From positions 124,001 through 188,000 of the forward strand of contig JADEXA010000001.1 in NCBI GenBank assembly GCA_015207365.1: 64,000 bases of DNA, in the 5' to 3' direction. Below, piece after piece: positions 34,988 through 43,052 of this stretch. A model generated the notes under the pieces. It was not told the DNA's origin. It worked only from the letters and a program-made list of their open reading frames with translations, and did no database searches. Origin of the DNA: Vacuolonema iberomarrocanum LEGE 07170 (GTDB taxonomy: Bacteria > Cyanobacteriota > Cyanobacteriia > Elainellales > Elainellaceae). Within the stretch, counting starts at the first letter, position 1. Every line of letters begins with the position of its first letter. The translations under genes were made by a program, and so were the position numbers.

Positions 34988-35104
34988 GTGCAAACTGACC
35001 TTTCTCTAGCGTTCCATGTGCACCTTGCCCTGGTTCAATGGTGGTGGACTGAAGCAATGTTTGTCGTTCTAGAGTCATTTTGGATAATGAAGGTTGATCT
35101 GTAG
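34988..35104 (+). CDS. Candidate small ORF (38 aa)
   Basis: A GTG start preceded by GGGAGGGGG reads QTDLSLAFHVHLALVQWWW then TEAMFVVLESFWIMKVDL. It is hydrophobic and Trp-rich, compatible with a single membrane helix, and lies downstream of the PerR-like gene. Apart from the good ribosome site and composition there is no support; it is kept as a candidate only. Confidence 0.25.
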   Translation: MQTDLSLAFHVHLALVQWWWTEAMFVVLESFWIMKVDL

Positions 35105-35117
35105 TAAGGCCTTTTAA

Positions 35118-35732
35118 CTACTTTCTTGCAGATCGTTGTTGTCGTGTAGGTGTTGTGTGGTTTCCAGGGGGCTGAGCTGGCTCAGCAAGCTTGTGTAGTA
35201 TCCATTGAACAGGAGCTAACAGAAACATCACAACATTACGGGCAAATGCTCCTAGTGTCTGAGCTGCCTTGGTTTTATCGGAAGCATTCAAGCCTTGACT
35301 GATGAGATAGATCAAACTTAGCCGAGGAAGAAAGAATGCCATTGTTAGGGCGATGACCAAAACAGGACTAACTGCTCCGCTTGCTCCAAACACTCCCAGC
35401 ACACCCCAAGCAATATCGATTAGCACTAAACCCAAACCACAGCTCAGGGCAAACCCAGATCGTTGCATCATTCGCAGAGCTAGGAATCCGTATAGAGCCG
35501 CTAGTGCCAACGTCGCAGCGATCGCCTGAGTCAAGCTGAATTCTAAGGCGGTGATGAAATATAGGGTGACGGGTGACCCTACAAACAGAGCAACCAAGCT
35601 AGTAGGAGCGAATGGAAGACCCAGGAACGTTAGGAGGCCGACGCTGGCGATCGCCAAAGCAATCCAAGCCATGCCCCAGCCTGCATAGGTGCTATGAGCA
35701 TTACTTGAGCAAGATTGCTGACGTTGTATCAT
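35118..35732 (-). CDS. Multi-pass membrane protein (204 aa)
   Basis: A 204-residue integral membrane protein with about five or six hydrophobic segments (WIALAIASVGLLTFLGLPFA, TSLVALFVGSPVTLYFITAL, LTQAIAATLALAALYGFLAL, SCGLGLVLIDIAWGVLGVFG, VSPVLVIALTMAFFLPRLSL) and a basic, Thr/Gln-rich tail. AAGGAG lies before the ATG. No family is recognised. It is convergent with the PerR-like gene and stands alone. Confidence 0.75.
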   Translation of the reverse strand: MIQRQQSCSSNAHSTYAGWGMAWIALAIASVGLLTFLGLPFAPTSLVALFVGSPVTLYFITALEFSLTQAIAATLALAALYGFLALRMMQRSGFALSCGLGLVLIDIAWGVLGVFGASGAVSPVLVIALTMAFFLPRLSLIYLISQGLNASDKTKAAQTLGAFARNVVMFLLAPVQWILHKLAEPAQPPGNHTTPTRQQRSARK

Positions 35733-35885
35733 CGATAGCTCCTTACATCGAGTAACTACATGAGAAGTTTACGGAGCAAATCATTCACTTGACTTCAAGA
35801 TAGCTGTATTCGGATGTTGGGAGCTGATGCGTTACGCTGCGCTAACAGCATCCTACGGTGGATGTACTGTTTTCCTGAAAATTTC

Positions 35886-37223
35886 CTAGACATCGGGCGT
35901 TTGATGCTTGGCGATCGCATCCGTCTCGCTGGGTTGCCAGGTTTTAGGTACTTGCCCATCCTGGAGGGGGCGATCGCGAAAGGTGAGCGTGTAAATATCG
36001 GTCGGCATCTCGATTCCCACGGCTTCCAGGCGTTCTTTTATCGCCCGTCGGACATCCGACGTCGCTTGCAAAAATGACTTACGGCGGGAGTTGACCCAAA
36101 ACATAATCTGCAGGTTGACGGCGCTCGCGGCCAATTCATTGACCAGGACAACGGGTGCTGGATCGGCTTCAATGCCATCAATTTGGGCGATCGCATCCTG
36201 AATTTCGGTCTTTGCCTGCTCAACATCCGCGTCGTAGTCAATCCCCACCATGACGCTGCTCCGTCGGACGGGAGAGGCAGTGTTGTTGGTAATGCTGCTC
36301 TGGAATACTTCTTGGTTGGGAATGTAGACCCGCCGACCATCGTAGGTTTGCATTGTGGTGGCGCGCAGTTGAATCTGCATGACCCGGCCTTCGTACTGGT
36401 CGATGACCACCTCATCGCCAATGCGGAAGGGACGTGCGGCTAGCAAAATGACGCCAGAGATGTAGTTGCTGACAATATCCTTAAGGCCAAAACCAATGGC
36501 GACACTGGTGAGTCCCAACGTCCCCAGCAGGGCAGTGAAGTTCAGCCCCAGCACGCCCAACGCCACGATCGCCCCCAGTACCCACACCGCTGCATAGCTC
36601 AAGCGACTCACGAGGATTTCAGTAGAGCGATCGCCCTCCGTTTTGACTGCCCAAATGTAGACGCCCCGCGAAATGGCGATCGCCGCCAACCAGGTCAGCA
36701 GAATCACCAAAAGCGCTCCCAGAATTGAGGGAATGTTGGTGACAGTTCCCCGCCTGAACTGCTCTAGCGTTCCTTCCAAGCGCTGCGCTACTTCTACTGC
36801 CAAGCTGGGTTGCTCTAAGGCATCGTCGAGTTTAGCCGCCCATTCATCAGCCAGCGCCTCCACCGTTGTATCAAAATCCAGCGCATCCTGCTGGGTCACT
36901 GTCATGATTACGCGGTTGTTCAGCCGCAGGGTAGCCAGGTTACCATTTTCGGCCAGAAAAACCTGTACCGAATTCAGTGGTTGAGGCTGTTGCAACAACC
37001 CAGCAATGCGACGATTGATCTGCTGCACCCGCTCGGTCGCGCTCAAGTCTTCCAGGCTACCGACTTGCAGCACCGGTTGCCCCCGCACGAGCACATCGGC
37101 AAAAAACACCTCCTGTTGTGTCGCTGGGCTGGGGGAAGGACTGGGCGACGGTGTGACGTCTAGTGCAGCTCCCATCTGTGGCATCGACAGCATCAGGATG
37201 ACTCCCAGGAAAAATGCCAGCAA
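35886..37223 (-). CDS. MscS-family mechanosensitive channel
   Basis: About 445 residues: a signal-type hydrophobic start, a periplasmic domain with an Ala/Gln-rich region to about 160, two or three membrane helices, and the MscS pore helix and beta domain (TSVAIGFGLKDIVSNYISGV, RPFRIGDEVVIDQYEGRVMQ, YIPNQEVFQSSITN). The C-terminal domain is short. It releases solutes on osmotic downshift. The frame is open to 37268; a TTG at 37223 preceded by GGAGG is preferred because it gives a good signal peptide (LAFFLGVILMLSMPQMGAA). It is divergent from the amine oxidase gene. Confidence 0.88.
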   Translation of the reverse strand: MLAFFLGVILMLSMPQMGAALDVTPSPSPSPSPATQQEVFFADVLVRGQPVLQVGSLEDLSATERVQQINRRIAGLLQQPQPLNSVQVFLAENGNLATLRLNNRVIMTVTQQDALDFDTTVEALADEWAAKLDDALEQPSLAVEVAQRLEGTLEQFRRGTVTNIPSILGALLVILLTWLAAIAISRGVYIWAVKTEGDRSTEILVSRLSYAAVWVLGAIVALGVLGLNFTALLGTLGLTSVAIGFGLKDIVSNYISGVILLAARPFRIGDEVVIDQYEGRVMQIQLRATTMQTYDGRRVYIPNQEVFQSSITNNTASPVRRSSVMVGIDYDADVEQAKTEIQDAIAQIDGIEADPAPVVLVNELAASAVNLQIMFWVNSRRKSFLQATSDVRRAIKERLEAVGIEMPTDIYTLTFRDRPLQDGQVPKTWQPSETDAIAKHQTPDV

Positions 37224-37352
37224 TGGCTTCTCCCTCCGGATCAGGTAGCGCCCTCCAAGGTTTATCAAGTTTCTTGCCCTCCCATTGATGAGGCCGTTTC
37301 AATCCCTATGCTTGCCATGACGGCAGCACAAATACAACTCTCAAAGGTAGGG

Positions 37353-37358
37353 TATAAT
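37353..37358 (+). promoter_or_regulatory. Candidate -10 element of the amine oxidase gene
   Basis: TATAAT in the context GGGTATAATCC, with no good -35 at the usual distance. It lies between two possible start codons and supports the downstream one at 37413. Confidence 0.45.
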
Positions 37359-37412
37359 CCTCTCTCCGTGCCCTGTGACTCTGTGGTTTTATCTGTAGCA
37401 ACTCCAAAATCC

Positions 37413-39344
37413 ATGACCTCCCTCCAATCCGCATCTACCGCGACCTTGCATCCCCTTGAACCTCTTAGCGCTGTCGAAATCGAGCGAGCAGTGGCGATCG
37501 CCCGTCAGGAAAAGGGCATCGGCGACAGCTATCGCTTCCCCTGCGTTACATTGCGGGAACCTCCCAAAGCCTTTGTGCTGAGCTATCAGCCCGGCGACCC
37601 CTGCGATCGCGAAGCTGCTTTGATATTGCTCGACAATGCGACCGAGAAGACCTACGAGGCAGTAGTGTCTCTAACCCAGGGTAAGGTCACTCACTGGGAG
37701 CTTATCCCCGATGTGCAGCCCAACATCATGGCCGATGAGCTGTCGGACTGCGAGGCGGTGGTGAAGCAGCACCCGGAGTTCCTGGCAGCGTTGGAAAGGC
37801 GGGGCATCACAGATCTGGACTTGGTTGTGGTCGATCCCTGGGCACCGGGCAACTTTGGCTTTGAGGATGAAGTGGGTATCCGCGTCTCCCGCTGCATCTG
37901 CTATCAGCGGGTAACCACCGAGGGCAACTTTTACTCCCGCCCCATCGACGGATTGGTTCCCGTAGTGGATCTCAACAAAATGGTGGTGATTCGGATTGAA
38001 GACCTGGGAGTTGTGCCTGTGCCGCCCGACCCCGGTGAGTACGAAGCCCAGTTCCAACCTGAAATGCGCCAAGACATCAAACCCCTGCACATTACCCAGC
38101 CCGATGGCCCTAGCTTCGAGGTCAACGGCCACCATATCCGCTGGCAAAAGTGGGATCTGCGCATTGGCTTCAACCCCCGCGAAGGGTTGGTGCTCTATCA
38201 GGTGGGTTATGAAGATCAGGGACGGCTGCGCCCCATCCTCTATCGGGCGTCGATGGCCGAAATGGTCGTGCCCTATGGCGATCCGCGTCCCCAGCACTAC
38301 CGCAAAAACGCCTTTGACATTGGCGAGCATGGCATTGGGATGCTCACCAACTCTCTTACCCTAGGTTGTGATTGTCTGGGAGAGATCTATTACTTTGATG
38401 CGGCGCTAACGGATAGCCGGGGCAATGTGGCCATCACCGAGAATGCCGTTTGTATGCATGAAGAGGACTTCGGTATCTTGTGGAAGCACACGGATTGGCG
38501 GCGGGATAGTGTGGCGGTGAGGCGATCGCGTCGTCTCGTCCTCTCTTTCATCGCCACGGTGGATAACTATGAGTATGGCTTTTTCTGGTACTTCTACCAG
38601 GACGGCACCATCCAATACGAAGTGAAGCTCACAGGTATTTTGCTCTGTGGCGTTGCTGCCGATAACCTGACCCACGGTACCCTGGTTGCTCCGGAACTGA
38701 ATGCCCTGATCCACCAGCACTGCTTCTGTATGCGGCTGGATTTTGATGTGGATGGATGCCCCAACACCGTGTATGAGGTCAACTCCGAAGCCTTGCCCCC
38801 CAGCCCGGAGAACCCGATGCAAAACGGCTTCTATGCCGTCTCCACTCCCCTGAAAATTGAACAGGATGCCCAGCGCATTGTCGATCCGTTCAAGGGACGC
38901 TACTGGAAGGTGGTGAATCCCCATGTCACCAACCGCCTGGGGCAGCCCGTCGCCTTTAAGCTCATCCCCGGCGAAAACGTGTTGCCCTTCGCCCACCCCG
39001 ATGCCCCCATTCTGAAGCGAGCGGGCTTTATGACCAAGCATCTGTGGGTGACGCCCTATGATGATGCGGAACTCTACCCCGCTGGCAAATACCCCAACCA
39101 ACACCCCGGCGGCGAAGGCTTACCCAAATGGACTCAAGCCAACCGCTTTATTGAAGACACCGATGTCGTTACCTGGTATGTCTTCTCTCACCACCATGTC
39201 CCTCGCCCTGAAGACTGGCCTGTCATGCCCACCGCCTACTCCGGCTTCACCCTCAAACCCCTCGGCTTCTTCGACGCCAACCCCGCCCTGGATGTCCCTC
39301 CTACCAGCGCCTACAACGGCAACGGTCATTGCCATTCGAGCTAG
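37413..39344 (+). CDS. Copper amine oxidase (primary-amine oxidase)
   Basis: A 643-residue topaquinone enzyme that oxidises primary amines to aldehyde, ammonia and hydrogen peroxide. The cofactor-forming Tyr is in VDNYEYGFFW near 386, two copper His are in HQHCFCMRLD near 434, and the third lies in the C-terminal HHHVPRPEDWPVMP region. The catalytic Asp region LGEIYYFDAALTDSRG is intact, as are N2/N3-like domains. No signal peptide is evident, so it may act in the cytoplasm. The upstream in-frame ATG at 37308 lies before the -10 hexamer and is less likely. The main substrate is unknown. Confidence 0.92.
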   Translation: MTSLQSASTATLHPLEPLSAVEIERAVAIARQEKGIGDSYRFPCVTLREPPKAFVLSYQPGDPCDREAALILLDNATEKTYEAVVSLTQGKVTHWELIPDVQPNIMADELSDCEAVVKQHPEFLAALERRGITDLDLVVVDPWAPGNFGFEDEVGIRVSRCICYQRVTTEGNFYSRPIDGLVPVVDLNKMVVIRIEDLGVVPVPPDPGEYEAQFQPEMRQDIKPLHITQPDGPSFEVNGHHIRWQKWDLRIGFNPREGLVLYQVGYEDQGRLRPILYRASMAEMVVPYGDPRPQHYRKNAFDIGEHGIGMLTNSLTLGCDCLGEIYYFDAALTDSRGNVAITENAVCMHEEDFGILWKHTDWRRDSVAVRRSRRLVLSFIATVDNYEYGFFWYFYQDGTIQYEVKLTGILLCGVAADNLTHGTLVAPELNALIHQHCFCMRLDFDVDGCPNTVYEVNSEALPPSPENPMQNGFYAVSTPLKIEQDAQRIVDPFKGRYWKVVNPHVTNRLGQPVAFKLIPGENVLPFAHPDAPILKRAGFMTKHLWVTPYDDAELYPAGKYPNQHPGGEGLPKWTQANRFIEDTDVVTWYVFSHHHVPRPEDWPVMPTAYSGFTLKPLGFFDANPALDVPPTSAYNGNGHCHSS

Positions 39345-39424
39345 GGCAGAGTATAAGGAAGTCGCAGGCTTTGGGATCTACGACTTCTCATAGAGTGGGA
39401 TTTGCTGAGCATTGCTGATTGAGG

Positions 39425-39479
39425 GGATGATTTTTTCTGAGGAGGGGCGCACCGCGCCCCTCCTCAGAAAAAATCATCC
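39425..39479. repeat. Long hairpin, family C, copy 1
   Basis: 26-base perfect arms (left starts GGATGATTTTTTCTGAGG) around ACC. The tail TTGGATTCTGCAAACCC follows. The second copy at 60655-60699 shares the outer stem GGATGATTTTTTC and tail TTGGATGCTGCAACCCC but has a shorter, different inner stem. Confidence 0.88.
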
Positions 39480-39552
39480 TTGGATTCTGCAAACCCATTT
39501 GCTGAGTACTATGACGGTAGAGGCTGTTGGTCAGTGATCTGGAGATGTGACG

Positions 39553-39678
39553 ATGGTACAAATTCCTGAGAGAACACTGACGCTTGCAGAGTTTTTGCAA
39601 CGTCCAGAAACAAAGCCTGCAACCGAATATATCGATGGTCAATTGCTGTCATTCATTCAGCCAGATGACATACCCTAA
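39553..39678 (+). pseudogene. Truncated Uma2-family gene
   Basis: A 41-codon frame with its own GGAG site reads VQIPERTLTLAEFLQRPETK then PATEYIDGQLLS, which is the start of Uma2-family proteins (TLAEFLxxPETKPATEYIDGxI). The nuclease core is gone, and the protein ends soon after. It is a decayed gene remnant downstream of a hairpin element. Confidence 0.65.
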
Positions 39679-39717
39679 ACTGAATTCTTGGAACAGCAAC
39701 GTTTGGGATGGTAAACA

Positions 39718-40659
39718 ATGGGGGCAGACTTGCGCTATGCCGTGATTGGAACAGGAGCCTTGGGTGGTTTTTATGGAGCGCGATTACAGCGAGCCGGAGC
39801 AGAGGTGCATTACCTGCTGCGAAGCGATTATGACCATGTGAAAGAGAACGGGTTGGCAGTGGAATCGCCCGATGGGAACTTTACCCTGCCGGAGGTTTAC
39901 GCCTATAGCGATGCGCAAAAGATGCCGCCCTGTGATGTGGCAATTGTGGCACTCAAGACCACGCAAAACCATTTGCTATCCTCGGTACTGCCACCGCTTA
40001 CCGAAACTGGCGTTGTGCTCGTGTTGCAGAATGGCTTGGGGGTCGAAGCCCAGGCCGCAGAATTGGTGGGAAGCGATCGCGTCCTGGGTGGCTTATGCTT
40101 CCTTTGTTCCAATAAGGTCGGCCCCGGCCATATTCGGCATCTGGACTATAAGAAGATTGCCATGGGGGAATATCGGGCGGATCAGAGTGCGGGTGGCGTC
40201 ACAGAAAGGCTGGAGGCGATCGCCCAAGACTTTGAGCGCGCTGATATTCCCATCGAACGGGCGGAGGACTTGGTGTTAGCACGCTGGAAAAAGCTGATGT
40301 GGAATATCCCTTTCAACGGCCTATCCGTGATTCTGAATGCTACCACCGACGCCATGATGAGCGATGACAACGCCCGAACATTGGCCGAGATCTTGATGGA
40401 AGAAGTTCGCCAGGGTGCGAGTAGCCAGGGGCGCACGGTTCCTGCTGCCTTCACCCAAACTATGCTCGACCATACGGCAGCGATGAAACCCTACCGTACC
40501 AGCATGAAAATTGACTACGATGAAAGGCGTCCGCTAGAGGTGGAAGCCATGTATGGCGCACCCGTGCGAGCGGCTCAAGCCCAGGGTGTAGTGCTACCGC
40601 ACATCGAAACGCTTTATCATCAACTTAAGTTTCTCGATCAACAAAATCGTCAAGGTTGA
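39718..40659 (+). CDS. panE: 2-dehydropantoate 2-reductase family protein
   Basis: A 313-residue NADPH-dependent ketopantoate-reductase-family enzyme. Dinucleotide motif IGTGALGGFYGARLQRAGAE is at the start, KTTQNHLL near 83, QNGLGVE near 102, the catalytic Lys in ARWKKLMWNIPFNGLSVILN near 195 and the substrate-site segment SMKIDYDERRPLEVEAMYG near 262. In pantothenate synthesis PanE reduces ketopantoate; many bacteria hold several paralogues, so the physiological role is inferred. It stands alone. Confidence 0.85.
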   Translation: MGADLRYAVIGTGALGGFYGARLQRAGAEVHYLLRSDYDHVKENGLAVESPDGNFTLPEVYAYSDAQKMPPCDVAIVALKTTQNHLLSSVLPPLTETGVVLVLQNGLGVEAQAAELVGSDRVLGGLCFLCSNKVGPGHIRHLDYKKIAMGEYRADQSAGGVTERLEAIAQDFERADIPIERAEDLVLARWKKLMWNIPFNGLSVILNATTDAMMSDDNARTLAEILMEEVRQGASSQGRTVPAAFTQTMLDHTAAMKPYRTSMKIDYDERRPLEVEAMYGAPVRAAQAQGVVLPHIETLYHQLKFLDQQNRQG

Positions 40660-40817
40660 TTGGGGCCGATGATTTCTAGGAGAGAATCGATTACGGTTAC
40701 GGGGCAGATTTCGCCGAGAGTCTACGGTTCAACCGTCAACTCACGGCAAAATCCACCTCTACAGGATCATTCCTTCCTGGCAATCACCGAAGTGCTCAAC
40801 CTATTCAAATCACCATT

Positions 40818-41750
40818 ATGAACTGGATGCTCAGCAAGTATTTGACGGTTCTGGGCTTGGGCGTAACCGCGCTGTTAACCGTTGCCTCGCCGCTGCTGGC
40901 GGAACCTGTGCTAGAGCGGGTGGCACGCACAGGAGTGCTGACAGCGGGAACACGCACAGATGCAGTACCGCTGGCCTACCAGACCACCGAAGGCGAGTGG
41001 CAGGGCTATGCCATCGAGCTGTTGGAAGATGTGCGGGCAGCGGTAGAGCAGGAATTGGGACGTCCGGTTGTGTTGCAATTGGAATCAGTAGATGTGGGCG
41101 ATCGCTTCCAGCGCATTGCCGATGGCGAACTAGATCTGGCTTGTGGTTCTACCAGCATCGCTGTCAATCGCGAACGGCTGGTCGACTTCTCCCTCAGCTA
41201 TTTCGTGACGGGAACTCAGGTATTAACCCAGCGTGAGGGCAGTATTTCTGGAATGACCCTCCGTATTGGCGTCATTCCTCAAACCACAACCCTATTTTTT
41301 ATCGAAGACCATTTTCCAATCGCCCGGTTTATCGAGGTAGAAAATCGAGCAGAAGGCTTGTTAGCCCTTGAAAATGGACGGATTGACGCCCTGGCTAGCG
41401 ATGGCATTTTGCTCGAAGGGCTGCGCCAACAGACGACAGAACCTGAATCCTATGTCGTCTACCCGCCGACACCGCTTAATACAGAAGCCTATGGCTGCAT
41501 TCTGCCCAAGGAAGATTCAGAGTTTCGACAACTGGTCAACCGAGTGCTAGTAACGGAGATGCAGGGTGTGGTAGCGGGCGATCGCCCCCATGCTGAGCGC
41601 TTCGATCGCTGGTTTGGCGAAGCCGGAATAACGCCCATCGATACCGATCCGCTCTTGCAACACTTCCACGAAACCATCACTACCTACGACGCTACCTATG
41701 CTTCGCCAACCGACCCCGCAGCTATAGAATCTGATGCATTGATCCAGTAA
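40818..41750 (+). CDS. Solute-binding protein (amino-acid ABC type, family 3)
   Basis: A 310-residue periplasmic protein with a signal peptide ending near LLAEP. The family-3 fold is seen in VARTGVLTAGTRTDAVPLAY, DGELDLACGSTSIAVNRERL, DFSLSYFVTGTQVLTQREGS and the hinge LENGRIDALASDGILLEGLR. Proteins of this kind bind polar amino acids for ABC permeases, but no permease or ATPase gene is beside it, so it may serve a transporter encoded elsewhere or act as a stand-alone sensor. A hairpin follows the stop codon. Confidence 0.88.
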   Translation: MNWMLSKYLTVLGLGVTALLTVASPLLAEPVLERVARTGVLTAGTRTDAVPLAYQTTEGEWQGYAIELLEDVRAAVEQELGRPVVLQLESVDVGDRFQRIADGELDLACGSTSIAVNRERLVDFSLSYFVTGTQVLTQREGSISGMTLRIGVIPQTTTLFFIEDHFPIARFIEVENRAEGLLALENGRIDALASDGILLEGLRQQTTEPESYVVYPPTPLNTEAYGCILPKEDSEFRQLVNRVLVTEMQGVVAGDRPHAERFDRWFGEAGITPIDTDPLLQHFHETITTYDATYASPTDPAAIESDALIQ

Positions 41751-41764
41751 GACCCACAACAGAC

Positions 41765-41805
41765 GATAGGTTGAAATCCTTAGAATGCGAAGGTTTCAAC
41801 CTATC
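41765..41805 (+). terminator. Hairpin after solute-binding protein gene
   Basis: GATAGGTTGAAA pairs with TTTCAACCTATC, extended by CCTT/AAGG with one bulged base, 15 bases after the stop codon. There is no clear U-run, so it may be a weak terminator or a mRNA-stabilising stem. Confidence 0.45.
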
Positions 41806-42034
41806 TCTGGGTTTGGCCTGCCTAGCATGGGTTATGGTTGCTCCGGCTCAGAGCTAGATTCCTGGCCTGAAAAATGATTCAATAAGGGGTTGATTTTGAT
41901 TCAGCCTTTAGTCTTCGAGCGTCTTAAATTTTTAAGATAACAACAGTCTTAGAACTGAAAAATGTGAGCTAGAGCTGCTTTCATCGTCTTTTGCCTTTAG
42001 CATTCAACTCAAACACTTTGGAGGAACATAGGTT

Positions 42035-42130
42035 ATGGGTGGAGCGATCGCCTACATCTTCATTCTCGTCGCTTTCTCGGGGGGCGCAATCGGCTTGTAT
42101 TATGGGCTGCGCCTGGCCAAGCTGATCTAG
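42035..42130 (+). CDS. petL: Cytochrome b6f complex subunit PetL
   Basis: A 31-residue single-helix membrane protein reading MGGAIAYIFILVAFSGGAIG then LYYGLRLAKLI. It aligns with cyanobacterial PetL (GAxxYIxFIxxFxGxAxG...KLI at the C-terminus), a small peripheral subunit that stabilises the cytochrome b6f dimer in the thylakoid. GAGGAACATAGG precedes the ATG. It stands alone, as petL often does. The gap 41806-42034 holds nothing else recognisable. Confidence 0.85.
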   Translation: MGGAIAYIFILVAFSGGAIGLYYGLRLAKLI

Positions 42131-42191
42131 TCTTATCAATCTGACCGCATAAGGTGGGCATTGCCCACCCATCCTTTCATCGTTATCGGGA

Positions 42192-42283
42192 CAGGACTTA
42201 CGCAAAACTTGCGTCATCCTGAAGGAATTCGTTGATGGTGTGGCCGCGTCGCGACTACACCATCAACAAATGTGTCAGTCCTG
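42192..42283. repeat. Nested palindromic element
   Basis: Outer inverted ends CAGGACT/AGTCCTG enclose a small hairpin ACGCAAAACTTGCGT and a larger one, GTTGATGGTGT paired with ACACCATCAAC around CGCG-T-CGCG with two mispairs. ACAGGACTTACGCAAAA-type ends are commonly seen as dispersed repeats in cyanobacteria. It lies between petL and the transporter gene. Confidence 0.7.
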
Positions 42284-42358
42284 AAAAATCATCCAACAGT
42301 TCCGATGCGACGGGCATTGCCCGCCCTTTTTGCCCACCTCCACACTTTTCTTGGTCTT

Positions 42359-43036
42359 ATGAGAAGCTATCGTCACATCGATACCATCACCGCTCTGTTC
42401 GTTGCTGTTCTGCTCATCTCCAATATCGCGGCTACCAAGATTCTGGTGCTGGGGCCTTTCACGTTTGATGGTGGTACGATCCTATTTCCCCTCAGCTATA
42501 TCTTCGGGGACATCTTGACCGAAGTGTATGGCTATGGGCGTTCCCGCAAAGTCATCTGGCTGGGCTTTATCTCCGCCGCTGTGATGGCCGTTATGTTTGC
42601 TTTGGTGGGCACTCTGCCTCCCGCTGCTGACTGGCCCCATCAAGAGGCTTACATGGCAATCTTGGGACAAACGCCCCGCATCGTCATTGCAAGTCTGATT
42701 GCCTACCTCGCTGGAGGGTTTTCCAACTCGTTCACCCTGGCCAAGCTGAAGATTGCAACAGGCGGACGCTGGCTCTGGCTCCGCACCATCGGTTCCACCC
42801 TGGTCGGCCAGTTTGTGGATACGCTGGTGTTTGTGGCGATCGCCTTCAGTGGACTGCTGCCAACTAGCATTTTGGGCGTCATGCTTCTGTCGAATTATGT
42901 GTTCAAATGCGGAGTCGAAGCCCTGTTCACTCCTGTCACCTATGCCATTACCGGATGGTTGAAACGGCAAGAGAATGAGGATTACTACGACAGAGGAACA
43001 AACTTCAATCCATTCCACCTATTTCGGATGAACTAG
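42359..43036 (+). CDS. Queuosine precursor transporter (YhhQ/VUT family)
   Basis: A 225-residue inner-membrane protein with about six helices: ITALFVAVLLISNIAATKIL at the start, FPLSYIFGDILTEVYGYGRS as the family mark, GFISAAVMAVMFALVGTLPP, and WLWLRTIGSTLVGQFVDTLV with FVAIAFSGLLPTSILGVMLL. The DxxTEVYGYxxSR signature identifies the VUT_1/YhhQ group that imports queuosine precursors (preQ0/preQ1, queuine). The ATG at 42359 begins the conserved protein. tgt, whose enzyme would use the imported base, is at 56285. Confidence 0.9.
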   Translation: MRSYRHIDTITALFVAVLLISNIAATKILVLGPFTFDGGTILFPLSYIFGDILTEVYGYGRSRKVIWLGFISAAVMAVMFALVGTLPPAADWPHQEAYMAILGQTPRIVIASLIAYLAGGFSNSFTLAKLKIATGGRWLWLRTIGSTLVGQFVDTLVFVAIAFSGLLPTSILGVMLLSNYVFKCGVEALFTPVTYAITGWLKRQENEDYYDRGTNFNPFHLFRMN

Positions 43037-43052
43037 GCAACGTTGTGTATCG

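Noticed and set aside
37671..38330. 219-codon leftward frame inside the amine oxidase gene
   Set aside because: Antisense shadow of a strongly conserved enzyme gene.
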